NCBI RefSeq assembly: GCF_011839805.1
Contig: NZ_VWPY01000007.1
Span: 81,540-145,539 of the forward strand
DNA length: 64,000 bases
Origin: Kineococcus rubinsiae
GTDB lineage: Bacteria > Actinomycetota > Actinomycetes > Actinomycetales > Kineococcaceae
Reading direction: 5' to 3'
The notes beneath the pieces are model-generated. The model made no database searches. It had not been told where the DNA came from and saw only the letters and a program-made list of their open reading frames with translations. Numbering within the stretch: position 1 is the first letter of the stretch; every line of letters starts with the position of its first letter. Position numbers and translations under genes: made by a program. This document shows positions 34,707 to 44,044 of the stretch, one piece after another.

Positions 34707-37036
34707 GCGCCACGACCTCCGGGCACCAGGCGGGCCGGCTCGACACCGTTTCGCGCGCCGAGGCGACCCCGGAGCGCGAGCAGCCCTGGGCGGCGCTCGG
34801 GCTCAAGAGCGACGAGTACGACCGCATCCGCGAGATCCTCGGCCGCCGCCCCACGGGCGCGGAGCTCGCCATGTACTCGGTCATGTGGAGCGAGCACTGC
34901 TCCTACAAGTCCTCCAAGGTGCACCTGAAGGTGTTCGGCGACCACCTCACCGACGCCATGAAGACGTCGCTCATGGTGGGCATCGGCGAGAACGCCGGCG
35001 TCGTGGACATCGGCCACGACTGGGCCGTGACGTTCAAGGTGGAGAGCCACAACCACCCCTCGTTCGTCGAGCCCTACCAGGGGGCGGCCACCGGCGTCGG
35101 CGGCATCATCCGCGACATCATGGCCATGGGCGCCCGGCCGATCGCCGTCATGGACTCGCTGCGGTTCGGGGCGATCGACCACCCCGACACCGCCCGCGTC
35201 GTGCCCGGCGTCGTCTCCGGCGTCGGCGGCTACGGCAACTGCATCGGCCTGCCCAACATCGGCGGCGAGGTCGTCTTCGACCCCTCCTACCAGGGCAACC
35301 CCCTCGTCAACGCGCTCTGCGTCGGCGCCATGAAGCACGCCGACGTGCACCTCGCCAACGCCCGCGGCGTCGGCAACCTCGTCGTGCTCTTCGGCGCCCG
35401 CACGGGCGGCGACGGCATCGGCGGCGTCTCGGTCCTCGCGAGCGAGACCTTCGAGGACTCCGGCCCGTCCAAGCGCCCCGCGGTGCAGGTCGGGGACCCG
35501 TTCCAGGAGAAGGTGCTCATCGAGTGCTGCCTGGACCTGTTCTCCGCCGACCTCGTCGAGGGCATCCAGGACCTCGGGGGCGCGGGGCTGTCCTGCGCGA
35601 CCAGCGAACTGGCCTCGGCCGGTGACGGGGGCATGCTCGTCCACCTCGACCGCGTCCCGCTGCGCGACCCCTCGCTCTCCCCCGAGGAGATCCTCATGAG
35701 CGAGTCGCAGGAGCGCATGATGGCCGTCGTCACGCCGGCCAACATCGACGCGTTCCTCGCGGTCACCGCGAAGTGGGACGTCGAGGCCGCCGTCCTCGGC
35801 GAGGTCACCGACGGCGACCACCTCGTCGTGCAGTGGCACGGCGAGACCGTGGTGGACGTCCCGCCGCGCACCGTCGCCCACGACGGCCCGGTCTACGAGC
35901 GCCCCTACGCCCGCCCCGCGTCGCAGGACGCGCTGCAGGCCGACGTCCCGACCGCCGAGCGCCTCGCCCGGCCCGGGACCGACGAGGAGCTGCGCGCGCT
36001 GCTGCTGCGCATGGTCGCGTCGCCGAACCTCTGCTCGCGGGCGTGGGTGACCGACCAGTACGACCGCTACGTCATGGGCGGCACGGCGCTCGCGACCCCC
36101 GACGACGCAGGGGTCGTGCGCGTCGACGAGGAGACGGGTCTCGGCGTCGCGCTGAGCCTCGACGGCAACGGCCGCTACGCCAAGCTCGACCCGCGCACCG
36201 GGGCCCAGCTCGCCCTGGTCGAGGCCTACCGCAACGTGTCCGCGGCCGGGGCCACCCCGCTCGCGGTCACCGACTGCCTGAACTTCGGCTCGCCGGAGGA
36301 CCCGGGCGTCATGTGGCAGTTCGCCGAGGCCGTGCGCGGTCTCGCGGTCGGCTGCGAGGCGCTGGGCGTGCCCGTCACGGGCGGCAACGTCTCCCTCTAC
36401 AACCAGACGGGCGACCAGGGCCTCGACTCCGCGGTCCTGCCCACGCCCGTCATCGGCGTCCTGGGCGTGCTCGACGACGTCCGCCGCCGCACCCCGTCGG
36501 GCTGGAAGGTCGCCGGGCAGAACCTCTACCTGCTCGGCACGACGCGCGAGGAGTTCGGCGGGTCGGAGTGGGCCTGGGCCGAGCACGGCCACCTGGGCGG
36601 CATGCCGCCCGCGGTGGACTTCGCCGCCGAGGCGCTGCTGGGCGACGTGCTCGTGCAGTGCTCGCGCGACGGGCTGGTCGACGCCGCGCACGACCTCTCC
36701 GACGGCGGCCTCGCGCAGGCCCTCGTGGAGTCGGTGCTGCGCTACGGCGTCGGCGCGCGCGTGTGGCTCGACGAGCTGCTCGAGCGCGACGGCGTCGACC
36801 TGTTCACGGCGCTGTTCTCGGAGTCCACGGCGCGCGCCGTGGTGGCCGTGCCGCGCGAGGAGGAGGTGCGGTTCACCGACATGTGCACCGCCCGCGGGCT
36901 CGCCCACCTGCGCATCGGGGTCAGCGACGCCGAGCCGGGCCAGGAGCCCGTCCTCGACGTGCAGGGCCGGTTCTCCGTGCGTCTCGCCGAGCTGAGCGCG
37001 GCGCACACCGGCACGCTGCCGAAGCACTTCGGCTGA
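34703..37036 (+). CDS. purL: Phosphoribosylformylglycinamidine synthase subunit PurL
   Basis: A 777-residue small-type PurL, the synthetase subunit that converts FGAR to FGAM with ATP and ammonia. Recognised by [46 protein letters not shown] in part, [61 protein letters not shown] and [11 protein letters not shown], with [15 protein letters not shown] near the C-terminus. GTG 34703 overlaps the purQ stop. Length is standard for the three-subunit form. Confidence 0.97.
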   Translation: MSATTSGHQAGRLDTVSRAEATPEREQPWAALGLKSDEYDRIREILGRRPTGAELAMYSVMWSEHCSYKSSKVHLKVFGDHLTDAMKTSLMVGIGENAGVVDIGHDWAVTFKVESHNHPSFVEPYQGAATGVGGIIRDIMAMGARPIAVMDSLRFGAIDHPDTARVVPGVVSGVGGYGNCIGLPNIGGEVVFDPSYQGNPLVNALCVGAMKHADVHLANARGVGNLVVLFGARTGGDGIGGVSVLASETFEDSGPSKRPAVQVGDPFQEKVLIECCLDLFSADLVEGIQDLGGAGLSCATSELASAGDGGMLVHLDRVPLRDPSLSPEEILMSESQERMMAVVTPANIDAFLAVTAKWDVEAAVLGEVTDGDHLVVQWHGETVVDVPPRTVAHDGPVYERPYARPASQDALQADVPTAERLARPGTDEELRALLLRMVASPNLCSRAWVTDQYDRYVMGGTALATPDDAGVVRVDEETGLGVALSLDGNGRYAKLDPRTGAQLALVEAYRNVSAAGATPLAVTDCLNFGSPEDPGVMWQFAEAVRGLAVGCEALGVPVTGGNVSLYNQTGDQGLDSAVLPTPVIGVLGVLDDVRRRTPSGWKVAGQNLYLLGTTREEFGGSEWAWAEHGHLGGMPPAVDFAAEALLGDVLVQCSRDGLVDAAHDLSDGGLAQALVESVLRYGVGARVWLDELLERDGVDLFTALFSESTARAVVAVPREEEVRFTDMCTARGLAHLRIGVSDAEPGQEPVLDVQGRFSVRLAELSAAHTGTLPKHFG

Positions 37037-37038
37037 CC

Positions 37039-37755
37039 GTGGCCGTCGCCGTCGAGGTCGCCGTGGGCGACCTCGACGGCGTCCGGGTCGCCCGTGCGGG
37101 CGGCGCCACCCGCGTCGAGCTGTCGGCCGCGCTCGAGCTGGGGGGCCTCACCCCGTCGCTCGCGCTCGTCGAGGCGGCGGTCGCGGCGGCCGGGGACCTC
37201 GGCGTGCACGTCCTGCTGCGCCCGCGGCCCGGCAGCTTCGTGCACTCCGCCGACGACGTCGCGCTCGTCCTGCGGGACGCGGAGCTCGCGCTCGCCGCGG
37301 GCGCCGCGGGTCTCGTGGTGGGTCCCGTGCTGGCCGACGGGACCGTCGACGTCGCTGCGCTGCAGCGCTTCCGCGCCGCCGCGGGGGACCGCGACCTCAC
37401 GTTCCACCGCGCCTTCGACGGCTGCGCGGACCTGAAGCGGGCCGTGGCCGACCTCGTGACCTGCGGCGTCACCCGCGTCCTCACCTCCGGGGGAGCGGCG
37501 GGCGCGCACGCGGGGGCGGACCGCATCCGCCGCACCGTCGAGGCGGCGGCCGGCCGGCTGGGCGTCATGGCCGGCGGCGGGGTGCGCCCCGACGCGCTGC
37601 CCGCGCTGCTCGCCGCGACCGGGGTGCGGGACGTGCACCTGTCGGCGCGCACGCCCGACGAGCCCGACCGGGGCTTCGGCCCCCGCTCGCGCACCGACCC
37701 CTCGATCGTCGCCGCGGCGGTCCGGGCCGTGACGCCCCGGACGAGCGCCGGCTGA
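37039..37755 (+). CDS. cutC: CutC family protein (copper homeostasis protein family)
   Basis: A 238-residue TIM-barrel CutC-family protein. Visible: GATRVELSAALELGGLTPSLALVE, VHVLLRPRPGSFVHS (the usual R-P-R-x-G-x-F motif), GAAGLVVGPVLADGTVD, LTFHRAFDGC and RVLTSGGAAGAHAG, then VMAGGGVRPDALPAL. The family name comes from copper-sensitive E. coli mutants, but a direct copper role is disputed. GTG 37039 is 2 bases after the purL stop, so it is in the purSQL operon. About ten residues shorter at the C-terminus than many homologues. Confidence 0.85.
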   Translation: MAVAVEVAVGDLDGVRVARAGGATRVELSAALELGGLTPSLALVEAAVAAAGDLGVHVLLRPRPGSFVHSADDVALVLRDAELALAAGAAGLVVGPVLADGTVDVAALQRFRAAAGDRDLTFHRAFDGCADLKRAVADLVTCGVTRVLTSGGAAGAHAGADRIRRTVEAAAGRLGVMAGGGVRPDALPALLAATGVRDVHLSARTPDEPDRGFGPRSRTDPSIVAAAVRAVTPRTSAG

Positions 37756-37846
37756 CGAGCGCCTGTTGACGAGCGCCGGCGCGCCTGCCGGGGCGGCCCG
37801 GACCCCGCCGCGGCGCGGGGTTCGTCCGTTGGGGGGTGATGTCCTC

Positions 37847-37880
37847 ATGTCTTGACATAGGCAGCCACGGCTCCTACGGT
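37847..37880 (+). promoter_or_regulatory. iolT promoter with inositol-regulon operator (site A)
   Basis: The palindrome ATGTCTTGACAT (37847-37858) contains the -35 element TTGACA (37852-37857). A -10 element TACGGT (37875-37880) follows after exactly 17 bases. The palindrome core TGTCYTGACA recurs ahead of iolC (42940-42949) and iolE (47847-47856). It is the likely binding site of the GntR-family regulator encoded at 42101-42838; binding here would cover the -35 element. Confidence 0.75.
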
Positions 37881-37940
37881 CGGCGCCGAACGAGCCCACC
37901 CGACGACGCTGCGACGCGGCACGCACGAAGGGTCACCCGC

Positions 37941-39368
37941 ATGGCTGCTCCCCACCACGGCTCCACGTCACCCGCGACACCGGCGCTGCCGCCGGACACG
38001 CGGGGGCCGCACTCGAAGCGCCTCGGCCTCATCACCGTCGTCGCCACCTTCGGCGGTCTGCTGTTCGGCTACGACACGGGGGTCATCAACGGGGCGCTGG
38101 ACCCGATGATCGCCTACTTCGGCCTCACCTCGTTCACCGAGGGGCTCGTCACGAGCATCCTGCTCCTGGGGGCCGCGATCGGCGCCGCCGTCGGCGGGAA
38201 GCTCTCCGACTTCCAGGGCCGCCGCCGCAACATCATCCTGCTGTCGGTCGTCTTCCTCGTGGGCACCCTCGGGTGCGTCCTCGCCCCGACCCTCGGCGTC
38301 CTGGTCCCCGCGCGGTTCGTCCTCGGCCTCGCCGTGGGGGGTGCGTCGGTGACGGTGCCCGTCTACCTCGCCGAGGTCGCCCCGTCGGAGCGCCGCGGCG
38401 GCCTCGTCACGCGCAACGAGCTGATGATCGTGTCGGGTCAGTTCGCGGCCTTCGTCGTCAACGCGGTCATCGGCAACGTCTGGGGGGAGCAGGAGGACGT
38501 CTGGCGCTACATGCTCGCCGTGGCCGCGCTGCCCGCGATCGCCCTGTTCGTCGGCATGCTGACCATGCCCGAGAGCCCCCGCTGGCTCGCGTCGAAGGGC
38601 CGCGACGAGGAGGCGCTCGCCGTCCTGCGGCAGGTCCGCAGCCCCGAGCGCGCCGAGGCGGAGCTCGCCGAGGTGCACCTGCTGGCCGATGAGGAGAAGG
38701 AGGCCCAGACCGGCGGGTGGTCCGACCTCGGCACCCGCTGGGTGCGCCGCGTGCTCTTCATCGCCGTGGGCCTCGCCGTGTTCCAGCAGCTGACCGGCAT
38801 CAACTCGATCATCTACTACGGGACCCAGCTGCTCACCGACGTCGGGTTCTCCCGCAACGGAGCCCTCATCGCCAACACGGCCAACGGGTTGTTCTCCCTG
38901 CTGGGCTGCCTCGTCGGCATGCGCCTGATGAACCGGGTGAACCGGCGCACCATGCTGCTGTTCGGCTTCACCGGGACCACGACCGCCCACCTGCTCGTCG
39001 GCCTCTCCTCGCTGCTCCTGCCCGACGGGGTGCTGCGCGGTTACGTGATCCTGTTCTTCGTCGTCGCGTTCGTCTTCGTCATGCAGGGGACCATCGGGCC
39101 GCTCGTCTGGCTGATGCTGGCGGAGATCTTCCCGCTGAAGCTGCGCGGCTTCGGCCTCGGCGTCGCGGTGTTCCTCCTCTGGATCACCAACTTCCTCGTC
39201 GGCCTCGCGTTCCCGCAGCTGGTGGCCGGCGTGGGCATCTCGAACACGTTCTTCGTCTTCGCCGCGCTGGGCGTGCTCGCCCTGCTGTTCGTCAGGACGT
39301 TCGTGCCGGAGACCCGCGGGCGCTCCCTGGAGCAGCTCGAGAGCCAGTTCCGCCGCGACTACTCCTGA
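37941..39368 (+). CDS. iolT: MFS sugar porter, probable myo-inositol transporter
   Basis: A 475-residue major facilitator of the sugar-porter branch with twelve helices. Signatures: FGGLLFGYDTGVINGAL, GGKLSDFQGRRRNIIL (D-x5-G-R-R), PVYLAEVAPSERRGGLVTRNELMIVSGQFAAFVVNA in part, PESPRWLASKGR, QQLTGINSIIYYGTQLL, and PETRGRSLEQLE at the end. The sequence resembles IolT proteins of Bacillus and Corynebacterium, and it shares the operator of the iol genes. ATG 37941 has GAAGGG 8 bases upstream. It is followed 37 bases later by a universal-stress gene. Confidence 0.9.
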   Translation: MAAPHHGSTSPATPALPPDTRGPHSKRLGLITVVATFGGLLFGYDTGVINGALDPMIAYFGLTSFTEGLVTSILLLGAAIGAAVGGKLSDFQGRRRNIILLSVVFLVGTLGCVLAPTLGVLVPARFVLGLAVGGASVTVPVYLAEVAPSERRGGLVTRNELMIVSGQFAAFVVNAVIGNVWGEQEDVWRYMLAVAALPAIALFVGMLTMPESPRWLASKGRDEEALAVLRQVRSPERAEAELAEVHLLADEEKEAQTGGWSDLGTRWVRRVLFIAVGLAVFQQLTGINSIIYYGTQLLTDVGFSRNGALIANTANGLFSLLGCLVGMRLMNRVNRRTMLLFGFTGTTTAHLLVGLSSLLLPDGVLRGYVILFFVVAFVFVMQGTIGPLVWLMLAEIFPLKLRGFGLGVAVFLLWITNFLVGLAFPQLVAGVGISNTFFVFAALGVLALLFVRTFVPETRGRSLEQLESQFRRDYS

Positions 39369-39405
39369 GACCCGTCCCACCGACCCCACGTTCACGGAGG
39401 ACCAC

Positions 39406-39762
39406 ATGTCCGTCATGGTCGCGGTGACCGACTCCCCCGAGGGAGCCCACGCCCTGCAGGTCGCCGTCGGCGAGGCCCGGCACTTCGGCACCGACCTCGT
39501 CGTGCTGAACCTGACGCTGGGGGACCTCGACCTCTCGTCGCTGCCCGGCGAGCCGTCCCACGTCGTCGTCGAGCGCCGCGGCCGCCGGGACCCCGCCGAG
39601 GTCGTGCTCGACGCCCTGCAGGAGCGCGAGGGCAGCGTCGACCGGCTGGTGATCGGTGTCCGCCGCCGCTCGCCGGTCGGCAAGGCCGTCCTCGGCAGCC
39701 TGTCCCAGCAGCTGCTGCTTGAGGTCGACATCCCCGTCCTGGCGGTCAAGCTCCCGGCGTGA
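39406..39762 (+). CDS. Universal stress protein (UspA) family, small
   Basis: A 118-residue UspA-fold protein. It starts MSVMVAVTDSPEGAHALQVAVGEA and retains the nucleotide-binding motif LVIGVRRRSPVGKAVLGSLSQQLL (G-2x-G-9x-G-S/T form slightly altered). It is shorter than the usual 140-150 residues. ATG 39406 has GGAGG 6 bases upstream. Downstream of iolT on the same strand, so probably co-transcribed and induced with inositol uptake. Confidence 0.83.
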   Translation: MSVMVAVTDSPEGAHALQVAVGEARHFGTDLVVLNLTLGDLDLSSLPGEPSHVVVERRGRRDPAEVVLDALQEREGSVDRLVIGVRRRSPVGKAVLGSLSQQLLLEVDIPVLAVKLPA

Positions 39763-39783
39763 CGCCGGCGTGACGTCGGCGTC
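39761..39783. terminator. Candidate hairpin after the Usp gene
   Basis: GACGCCG (39761-39767) and CGGCGTC (39777-39783) can pair as a 7-bp stem with a 9-base loop, starting within the Usp stop codon. It lies between convergent genes (next stop at 39811). No U-tract. Confidence 0.4.
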
Positions 39784-39810
39784 GCCGCAGGGAGCTCGAA
39801 CCCCGGGCCA

Positions 39811-40824
39811 TCAGCCGGCGGCGGGCGGCCGGACCTCCTCGATGCGCACGGGCCGGTGCTCGGCCAGCGACAGCGTGCAGGCCTCGGCGATCCAGCCGGC
39901 CTCCAGCGCGTCGGCGACGGTGCAGGGCGAGGGGCGCGTGCCCGCGACGACCTCGGTGAAGGCCCTCAGCTCCGCGCGGTAGGCGTCGGCGAAGCGGTCC
40001 ATGAACGACTGGTGCGGCACCCCGGCGGGGAACGTCTCGCCGCGTTCGAGGGAGCGCAGCGGCAGGCGTGCGTCGAGCCCCGCCGCGACGCTGTCCAGCG
40101 TCCCGTGCAGCTCCAGCCGGACGTCGTAGCCGCGGGGGTTGTACCGGGTGTTCGACACGACGGCGATCGCGCCGTCGTCGAAGGTGAGGACGGCCGCGGA
40201 GGTGTCGACGTCCCCGTTCTCGGCGAACACCGGGTCGCCGTGCGCGCTGCCCGTGGCGTAGACCTCGACGACCTCGCGGCCGGTGACGAACCGGAGGACG
40301 TCGAAGTCGTGGACGCTGCAGTCGCGGAAGATCCCGCCGGAGGAGGCCACGTACGCCGGCGGCGGCGGGGCCGGGTCCAGCGTCGTCGAGCGCAGCGTGT
40401 GCACGCGCCCCAGGGCGCCGCTCGTCACGGCCTCCCGGGCGGCGACGATCCCCGCGTCGAAGCGGCGGTTGTAGCCGATCTGGACGGACACGTCGTGCTC
40501 GGAGACGCGGCGCAGGACCTCGACGGCGTCCGCCGGGTGCCGGGCGACGGGCTTCTCGCAGAACACCGGGATCCCCGCGGCCACGGCGGCCAGAAGCAGT
40601 TCCGGGTGCGCGTCCGTCGCGGCGGCGACGACCACGCCGTCCACCCCCGCGGCGAGGACGGCGTCGGGCGTGTCGACGGCCTGCGCACCCGTGCGCGCGG
40701 CGAGGGCGGCCGCCACCCCGGGGGCCGCGTCGGCCACCACGAGCGACGAGACGACGTCGAGGCCCGCCAGGTTGGTGGCGTGGAAGGCGCCGATCCGGCC
40801 GAGGCCGATGAGTCCGAGACGCAC
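39811..40824 (-). CDS. Gfo/Idh/MocA family oxidoreductase (inositol dehydrogenase-like)
   Basis: A 337-residue NAD(P)-dependent oxidoreductase. The Rossmann motif is LGLIGLGRIGAFHATNL, with FCEKPVARHPADAVEV (catalytic Lys), QIGYNRRFD and GGIFRDCSVHDFDVLRFVTG (Asp and His of the active site). This pattern is close to inositol 2-dehydrogenase IolG. A second paralogue lies at 51955-53010, so this one may act on another inositol isomer or a derivative. GTG 40824 begins 30 bases after the dioxygenase stop; the two are co-transcribed with gntR. Confidence 0.87.
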   Translation of the reverse strand: MRLGLIGLGRIGAFHATNLAGLDVVSSLVVADAAPGVAAALAARTGAQAVDTPDAVLAAGVDGVVVAAATDAHPELLLAAVAAGIPVFCEKPVARHPADAVEVLRRVSEHDVSVQIGYNRRFDAGIVAAREAVTSGALGRVHTLRSTTLDPAPPPPAYVASSGGIFRDCSVHDFDVLRFVTGREVVEVYATGSAHGDPVFAENGDVDTSAAVLTFDDGAIAVVSNTRYNPRGYDVRLELHGTLDSVAAGLDARLPLRSLERGETFPAGVPHQSFMDRFADAYRAELRAFTEVVAGTRPSPCTVADALEAGWIAEACTLSLAEHRPVRIEEVRPPAAG

Positions 40825-40854
40825 GTCTGCTCCTGAGGTGGGGGGTGGGTGGGG

Positions 40855-42042
40855 TCAGCGCAGGGCGCTGCGGCGGCGCTCGGCCTGCGCGGCGAGCGCC
40901 TCGTCGAGGCGGTCCTGCGACCACTCCTCGTCGAGCGCTCGGGCGAGCAGCTCCGCCTGGGTCTGCGGGGCCATCCCGCCGACCGGCTGGTCGCGGTCCA
41001 GGTTCGTCGGGAACGCGTACGCCTCGGCGGCGACCGCGATCACGTTGCGCAGCAGCTGTTCCTCGGTACCCGCGGCCCGGCGGCGCGCCAGGACGCCGAA
41101 CACCGCGGAGCTGAGGGCGGCGGTGTCGACCGTCTCCATGGCGCGGCCGAACGCGGAGGAGACCTGCAGCAGGTTCGCCATCCGCTTCACGTCGGCGGAC
41201 ACGTTGGACCCCGCGCCGTGGAACAGCGCGGGGTTGAAGAACACCGCGTCGCCCTTGGTCAGCGGCAGCTGGACCCGGTGCTCGTCGAAGTAGGCCGTGA
41301 ACTCCGGCTGGTGGAACGCCACGTACCCGGCGGGGTGCTTCTGAGAGTGCGGCAGGTACAGCGTGGGCCCCGACTCCAGGGGCATGTCGACGTGGGCGAC
41401 CGCGCCCTGCAGCGTCAGGCCGGGGGAGAGGGCGTGCACGTGCGCGGGGTAGGCCTGCGCCTGGGCCGCGTCCATGAACCCGAGGTGGTAGTCGCGGTGG
41501 GCGCGCTGCGCGGTCCCGCCGGGGTTCACGACGTTCAGCTGGGAGGTCACCTGGTAGCCGCGCCCGAGCCAGGCCTCGCTGACCAGCGCCAGCACGTCGT
41601 TGGCGTAGTAGTCGGCGAACGCCTCCGGGTCGCGGACCCCGAACTTGTCCAGCGCACCCCACACGCGGTCGTTCGCGCCGGGCTTCGCGAAGTGGTCGCC
41701 GCCCGTGACGCCCGCGGCCTTCTGCTCCTCGATCAGCGCCCGGAACACCGCGCTCGCCCGGTCGACGACCCCGGCCTCGAAGGCCCCGCGGAACACCACG
41801 ATGCCCGGGCCGTCGGCCAGCGCCCGGGCCAGCTCCGCCTGCAGCTCCCGCCGCTGCGGCCCGGCCGCGGGCACGTCGCGCACCCGATCGCCGTAGACGA
41901 GGACGCCCTGCTCGACGGCGTCGGCGTGCGGGTGGTCCTCGAGCCGCGTCTCGACCTCGACGACCGCGCGGAACTCCACGAGGTCGCAGTCGTCGGCGGT
42001 GTACCACCCCGGAGTGCTCGAGCGGGGTGTGGTCGCGGTCAT
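40855..42042 (-). CDS. Phytanoyl-CoA dioxygenase (PhyH) family protein
   Basis: A 395-residue putative non-haem iron/2-oxoglutarate dioxygenase. The metal site is read as H-x-D in QRAHRDYHLGFMDAAQ plus a distal His in VFFNPALFHGAGSN, and KRMANLLQVSSAFGRAM could carry the 2-oxoglutarate-binding Arg. GIVVFRGAFEAGVVDRA resembles the PhyH entry segment. The substrate is unknown; the position between an inositol-type dehydrogenase and the inositol regulator suggests oxidation of an inositol-related compound. ATG 42042 follows GAGAGG at 8 bases. The gene is 58 bases downstream of gntR in the same operon. Confidence 0.8.
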   Translation of the reverse strand: MTATTPRSSTPGWYTADDCDLVEFRAVVEVETRLEDHPHADAVEQGVLVYGDRVRDVPAAGPQRRELQAELARALADGPGIVVFRGAFEAGVVDRASAVFRALIEEQKAAGVTGGDHFAKPGANDRVWGALDKFGVRDPEAFADYYANDVLALVSEAWLGRGYQVTSQLNVVNPGGTAQRAHRDYHLGFMDAAQAQAYPAHVHALSPGLTLQGAVAHVDMPLESGPTLYLPHSQKHPAGYVAFHQPEFTAYFDEHRVQLPLTKGDAVFFNPALFHGAGSNVSADVKRMANLLQVSSAFGRAMETVDTAALSSAVFGVLARRRAAGTEEQLLRNVIAVAAEAYAFPTNLDRDQPVGGMAPQTQAELLARALDEEWSQDRLDEALAAQAERRRSALR

Positions 42043-42100
42043 GGTCTCGGCCTCTCAGCGGGGGACGGGTCGGCGGGGCGAGTGGTGGGTGGGGAGCGGG

Positions 42101-42838
42101 TCAGCGGTCCACGAGGGTGACCTCGAACGCGTACCGGCTGGCGCGGTAGACGTGGCGGCCGAACTCGACCGCCCGGCCCGAGTCGTCGTGGGTGGTGCGT
42201 TCCATGGTCAGCAGCGGGCTGCCGCGGCGCTCGTCGAGCAGGGTGCACTCCTCGTTCGTGCCCCGGCGCGCCCCGATGCGCTGGCGGGCCACGCGCATCC
42301 CGACCCCGCGCGAGCGGAGCAGCTGGTACAGCCCGCGCTCGACGAGGGCCTCGGCGCTGAGGTCGACGAAGGCGGCCGGCAGCCAGTTCTCCAGCACGGC
42401 CAGCGGCTCGCCGGCCGAGAACCGCAGGCGGCGGGTGTGCAGGACGCGGTCGCCGGGGGCGACCGTCAGCGTGGTGGCGATGTCGTCCCCGGCCCCGACC
42501 ACCTCGTGCAGCAGGACGGTCGTGGTCGGTGCCTGCCCGTGCTGGACGAGGTCGTCGTGCAGGCTGGTCAGCTCGACCGGCCGGGTGACCTGGCCGTGCA
42601 CGACCTGCGTGCCGACCCCGCGCTTGCGCACGAGCAGGCCCTTGTCGACGAGCTGCTGGATCGCGCGGCGCATCGTGGGCCGGGACAGCCCGAGGCGGTC
42701 GGCGAGGTGGATCTCGTTGTCCAGGCGCGAGCCGGGGGGCAGCTTTCCGTCCTCGATCGCCTGCTCGATCTGGCGGGCGACCTGGAAGTAGAGGGGGACC
42801 GGGCTCGACCGGTCCAGGTCGACGAACAGATCACTCAC
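42101..42838 (-). CDS. GntR/HutC family regulator (likely inositol regulon repressor)
   Basis: A 245-residue GntR protein of the HutC subfamily. The winged helix occupies residues about 12-80 (PLYFQVARQIEQAIEDGKLPPGSRL; LSRPTMRRAIQQLVDKGLLVRKRGVGT, each in part), followed by a UTRA effector domain (LHTRRLRFSAGEPLAVLENWLP; LLTMERTTHDDSGRAVEFGRHVYRASRYAFEV in part). It is divergent from iolC, and the shared 243-base region holds a TGTCCTGACA palindrome also found before iolT and iolE. Repression of iol genes relieved by an inositol derivative is the natural model, inferred. GTG 42838 has GGGAG upstream. Confidence 0.88.
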   Translation of the reverse strand: MSDLFVDLDRSSPVPLYFQVARQIEQAIEDGKLPPGSRLDNEIHLADRLGLSRPTMRRAIQQLVDKGLLVRKRGVGTQVVHGQVTRPVELTSLHDDLVQHGQAPTTTVLLHEVVGAGDDIATTLTVAPGDRVLHTRRLRFSAGEPLAVLENWLPAAFVDLSAEALVERGLYQLLRSRGVGMRVARQRIGARRGTNEECTLLDERRGSPLLTMERTTHDDSGRAVEFGRHVYRASRYAFEVTLVDR

Positions 42839-42900
42839 GACAGCTCCCGTGCTCGGTGGCGCGCGGTGGCGCAGCCGCCGTCGGTGGCCACCGGTCCGCC

Positions 42901-42929
42901 ATCGTAGCCATCCGACGTCGTCATGTCTG
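42901..42929 (-). promoter_or_regulatory. Candidate gntR promoter
   Basis: Read on the minus strand, CAGACA (42929-42924) and TACGAT (42906-42901) form -35 and -10 elements 17 bases apart, giving a 5' leader of about 55 bases before the gntR start at 42838. The -35 side is 11 bases from the TGTCCTGACA operator (42940-42949), which allows autoregulation. Confidence 0.5.
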
Positions 42930-42939
42930 TAGGTCTGTT

Positions 42940-42959
42940 TGTCCTGACATAGCTTGACA
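42940..42959 (+). promoter_or_regulatory. iolC promoter -35 and inositol-regulon operator (site B)
   Basis: The palindrome TGTCCTGACA (42940-42949) is followed 4 bases later by a -35 element TTGACA (42954-42959). A weak -10 (CACTCT, 42978-42983) lies 18 bases downstream. The arrangement matches site C before iolE. Confidence 0.7.
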
Positions 42960-43081
42960 CCGGGCGGTCGTCGCGGGCACTCTCGTCGTGCTCCCGCGCC
43001 GCTGCGACCCGCCGTCCGCCGGCCCGCGACCACGGCCGGGGCGGGCGGCGACACCGTGGACCAGGGCTCAGGAGGACTCGC

Positions 43082-44044
43082 GTGACCAGCACCGCAGCGT
43101 TCGACGTGGTGACGATGGGACGGGTCGGCGTCGACCTCTACCCGTTGCAGGACAACGTGGGTCTCGAGGACGTCGAGACCTTCGGCAAGTACCTGGGGGG
43201 TTCCGCGACCAACGTCGCGGTCGCGGCCGCCCGGCACGGCCGGGCCAGCGCGGTCATCACCCGCACCGGCCTCGACGCCTTCGGCACGTTCGTCCACCGC
43301 GCGCTGGCCGACCTCGGGGTCTCCGACGTGTTCGTCTCCGGCGTCGAGGGGCTGAACACGCCCCTGGCGTTCTGCGAGATGTACCCGCCGGACCACTTCC
43401 CGCTGCTGTTCTACCGCCTGCCCACGGCGCCGGACCTGCGGATCCGCGCGGAGGAGCTGGACCTGCAGGCGATCCGCGACGCCGGCGTGTTCTGGGCGAC
43501 CGTCACGGGCCTGTCGGAGGAGCCGAGCCGCGGGGCGCACCACGCCGCCTGGGAGGCCCGGGCCCGCAGCCCCCTCACGGTGCTCGACCTGGACTACCGG
43601 CCGATGTTCTGGAAGCACCCCGAGGAGGCCTCCGCGGAGGTCCGCCGGGCGCTGCCGCACGTGACGGTCGCCGTCGGCAACCGCGAGGAGTGCGAGGTCG
43701 CGGTCGGCGAGACCGACCCGCACCGCGCCGCGCGGGCGCTGCTGGACGCGGGCGTCGAGGTGGCCGTCGTCAAGCAGGGTCCCCGCGGCGTGCTGGGCAT
43801 GACGAAGGACCTCACGGTCGAGGTGCCGCCCACGCCGGTCGCGGTCGTCAACGGCCTCGGGGCGGGTGACGGCTTCGGCGGCGCGCTCTGCCACGGGCTG
43901 CTCGCGGGCTGGGACCTCGAGACGACGCTGCGGTTCGCGAACGCGGCGGGGGCGATCGTCGCCACCCGCCGGGAGTGCTCGACCGCCATGCCGACGACCG
44001 CCGAGGTCGAGGCGCTGCTGGAGGAGGTGGCCGCCCGTGCCTGA
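43082..44044 (+). CDS. iolC: 5-dehydro-2-deoxygluconokinase
   Basis: A 320-residue PfkB-family kinase that phosphorylates 2-deoxy-5-keto-D-gluconate in inositol catabolism. Evidence: VTMGRVGVDLYPLQDNVGLEDVETF in part, GKYLGGSATNVAVAAARHG (substrate loop), MYPPDHFPLLFYR (characteristic of IolC), VAVGNREECEVAVG, and NGLGAGDGFGGALCHGLL with the catalytic Asp. GTG 43082 follows AGGAGG. First gene of iolC-aldolase-iolB-iolD. Confidence 0.95.
   Translation: MTSTAAFDVVTMGRVGVDLYPLQDNVGLEDVETFGKYLGGSATNVAVAAARHGRASAVITRTGLDAFGTFVHRALADLGVSDVFVSGVEGLNTPLAFCEMYPPDHFPLLFYRLPTAPDLRIRAEELDLQAIRDAGVFWATVTGLSEEPSRGAHHAAWEARARSPLTVLDLDYRPMFWKHPEEASAEVRRALPHVTVAVGNREECEVAVGETDPHRAARALLDAGVEVAVVKQGPRGVLGMTKDLTVEVPPTPVAVVNGLGAGDGFGGALCHGLLAGWDLETTLRFANAAGAIVATRRECSTAMPTTAEVEALLEEVAARA

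Noticed and set aside
39788..39806. On the minus strand GGGGTTCGAGCTCCC looks like a tRNA T-arm
   Set aside because: Stem pairing is incomplete and there is no acceptor stem, anticodon arm or D-arm on either side. It sits between convergent gene ends.
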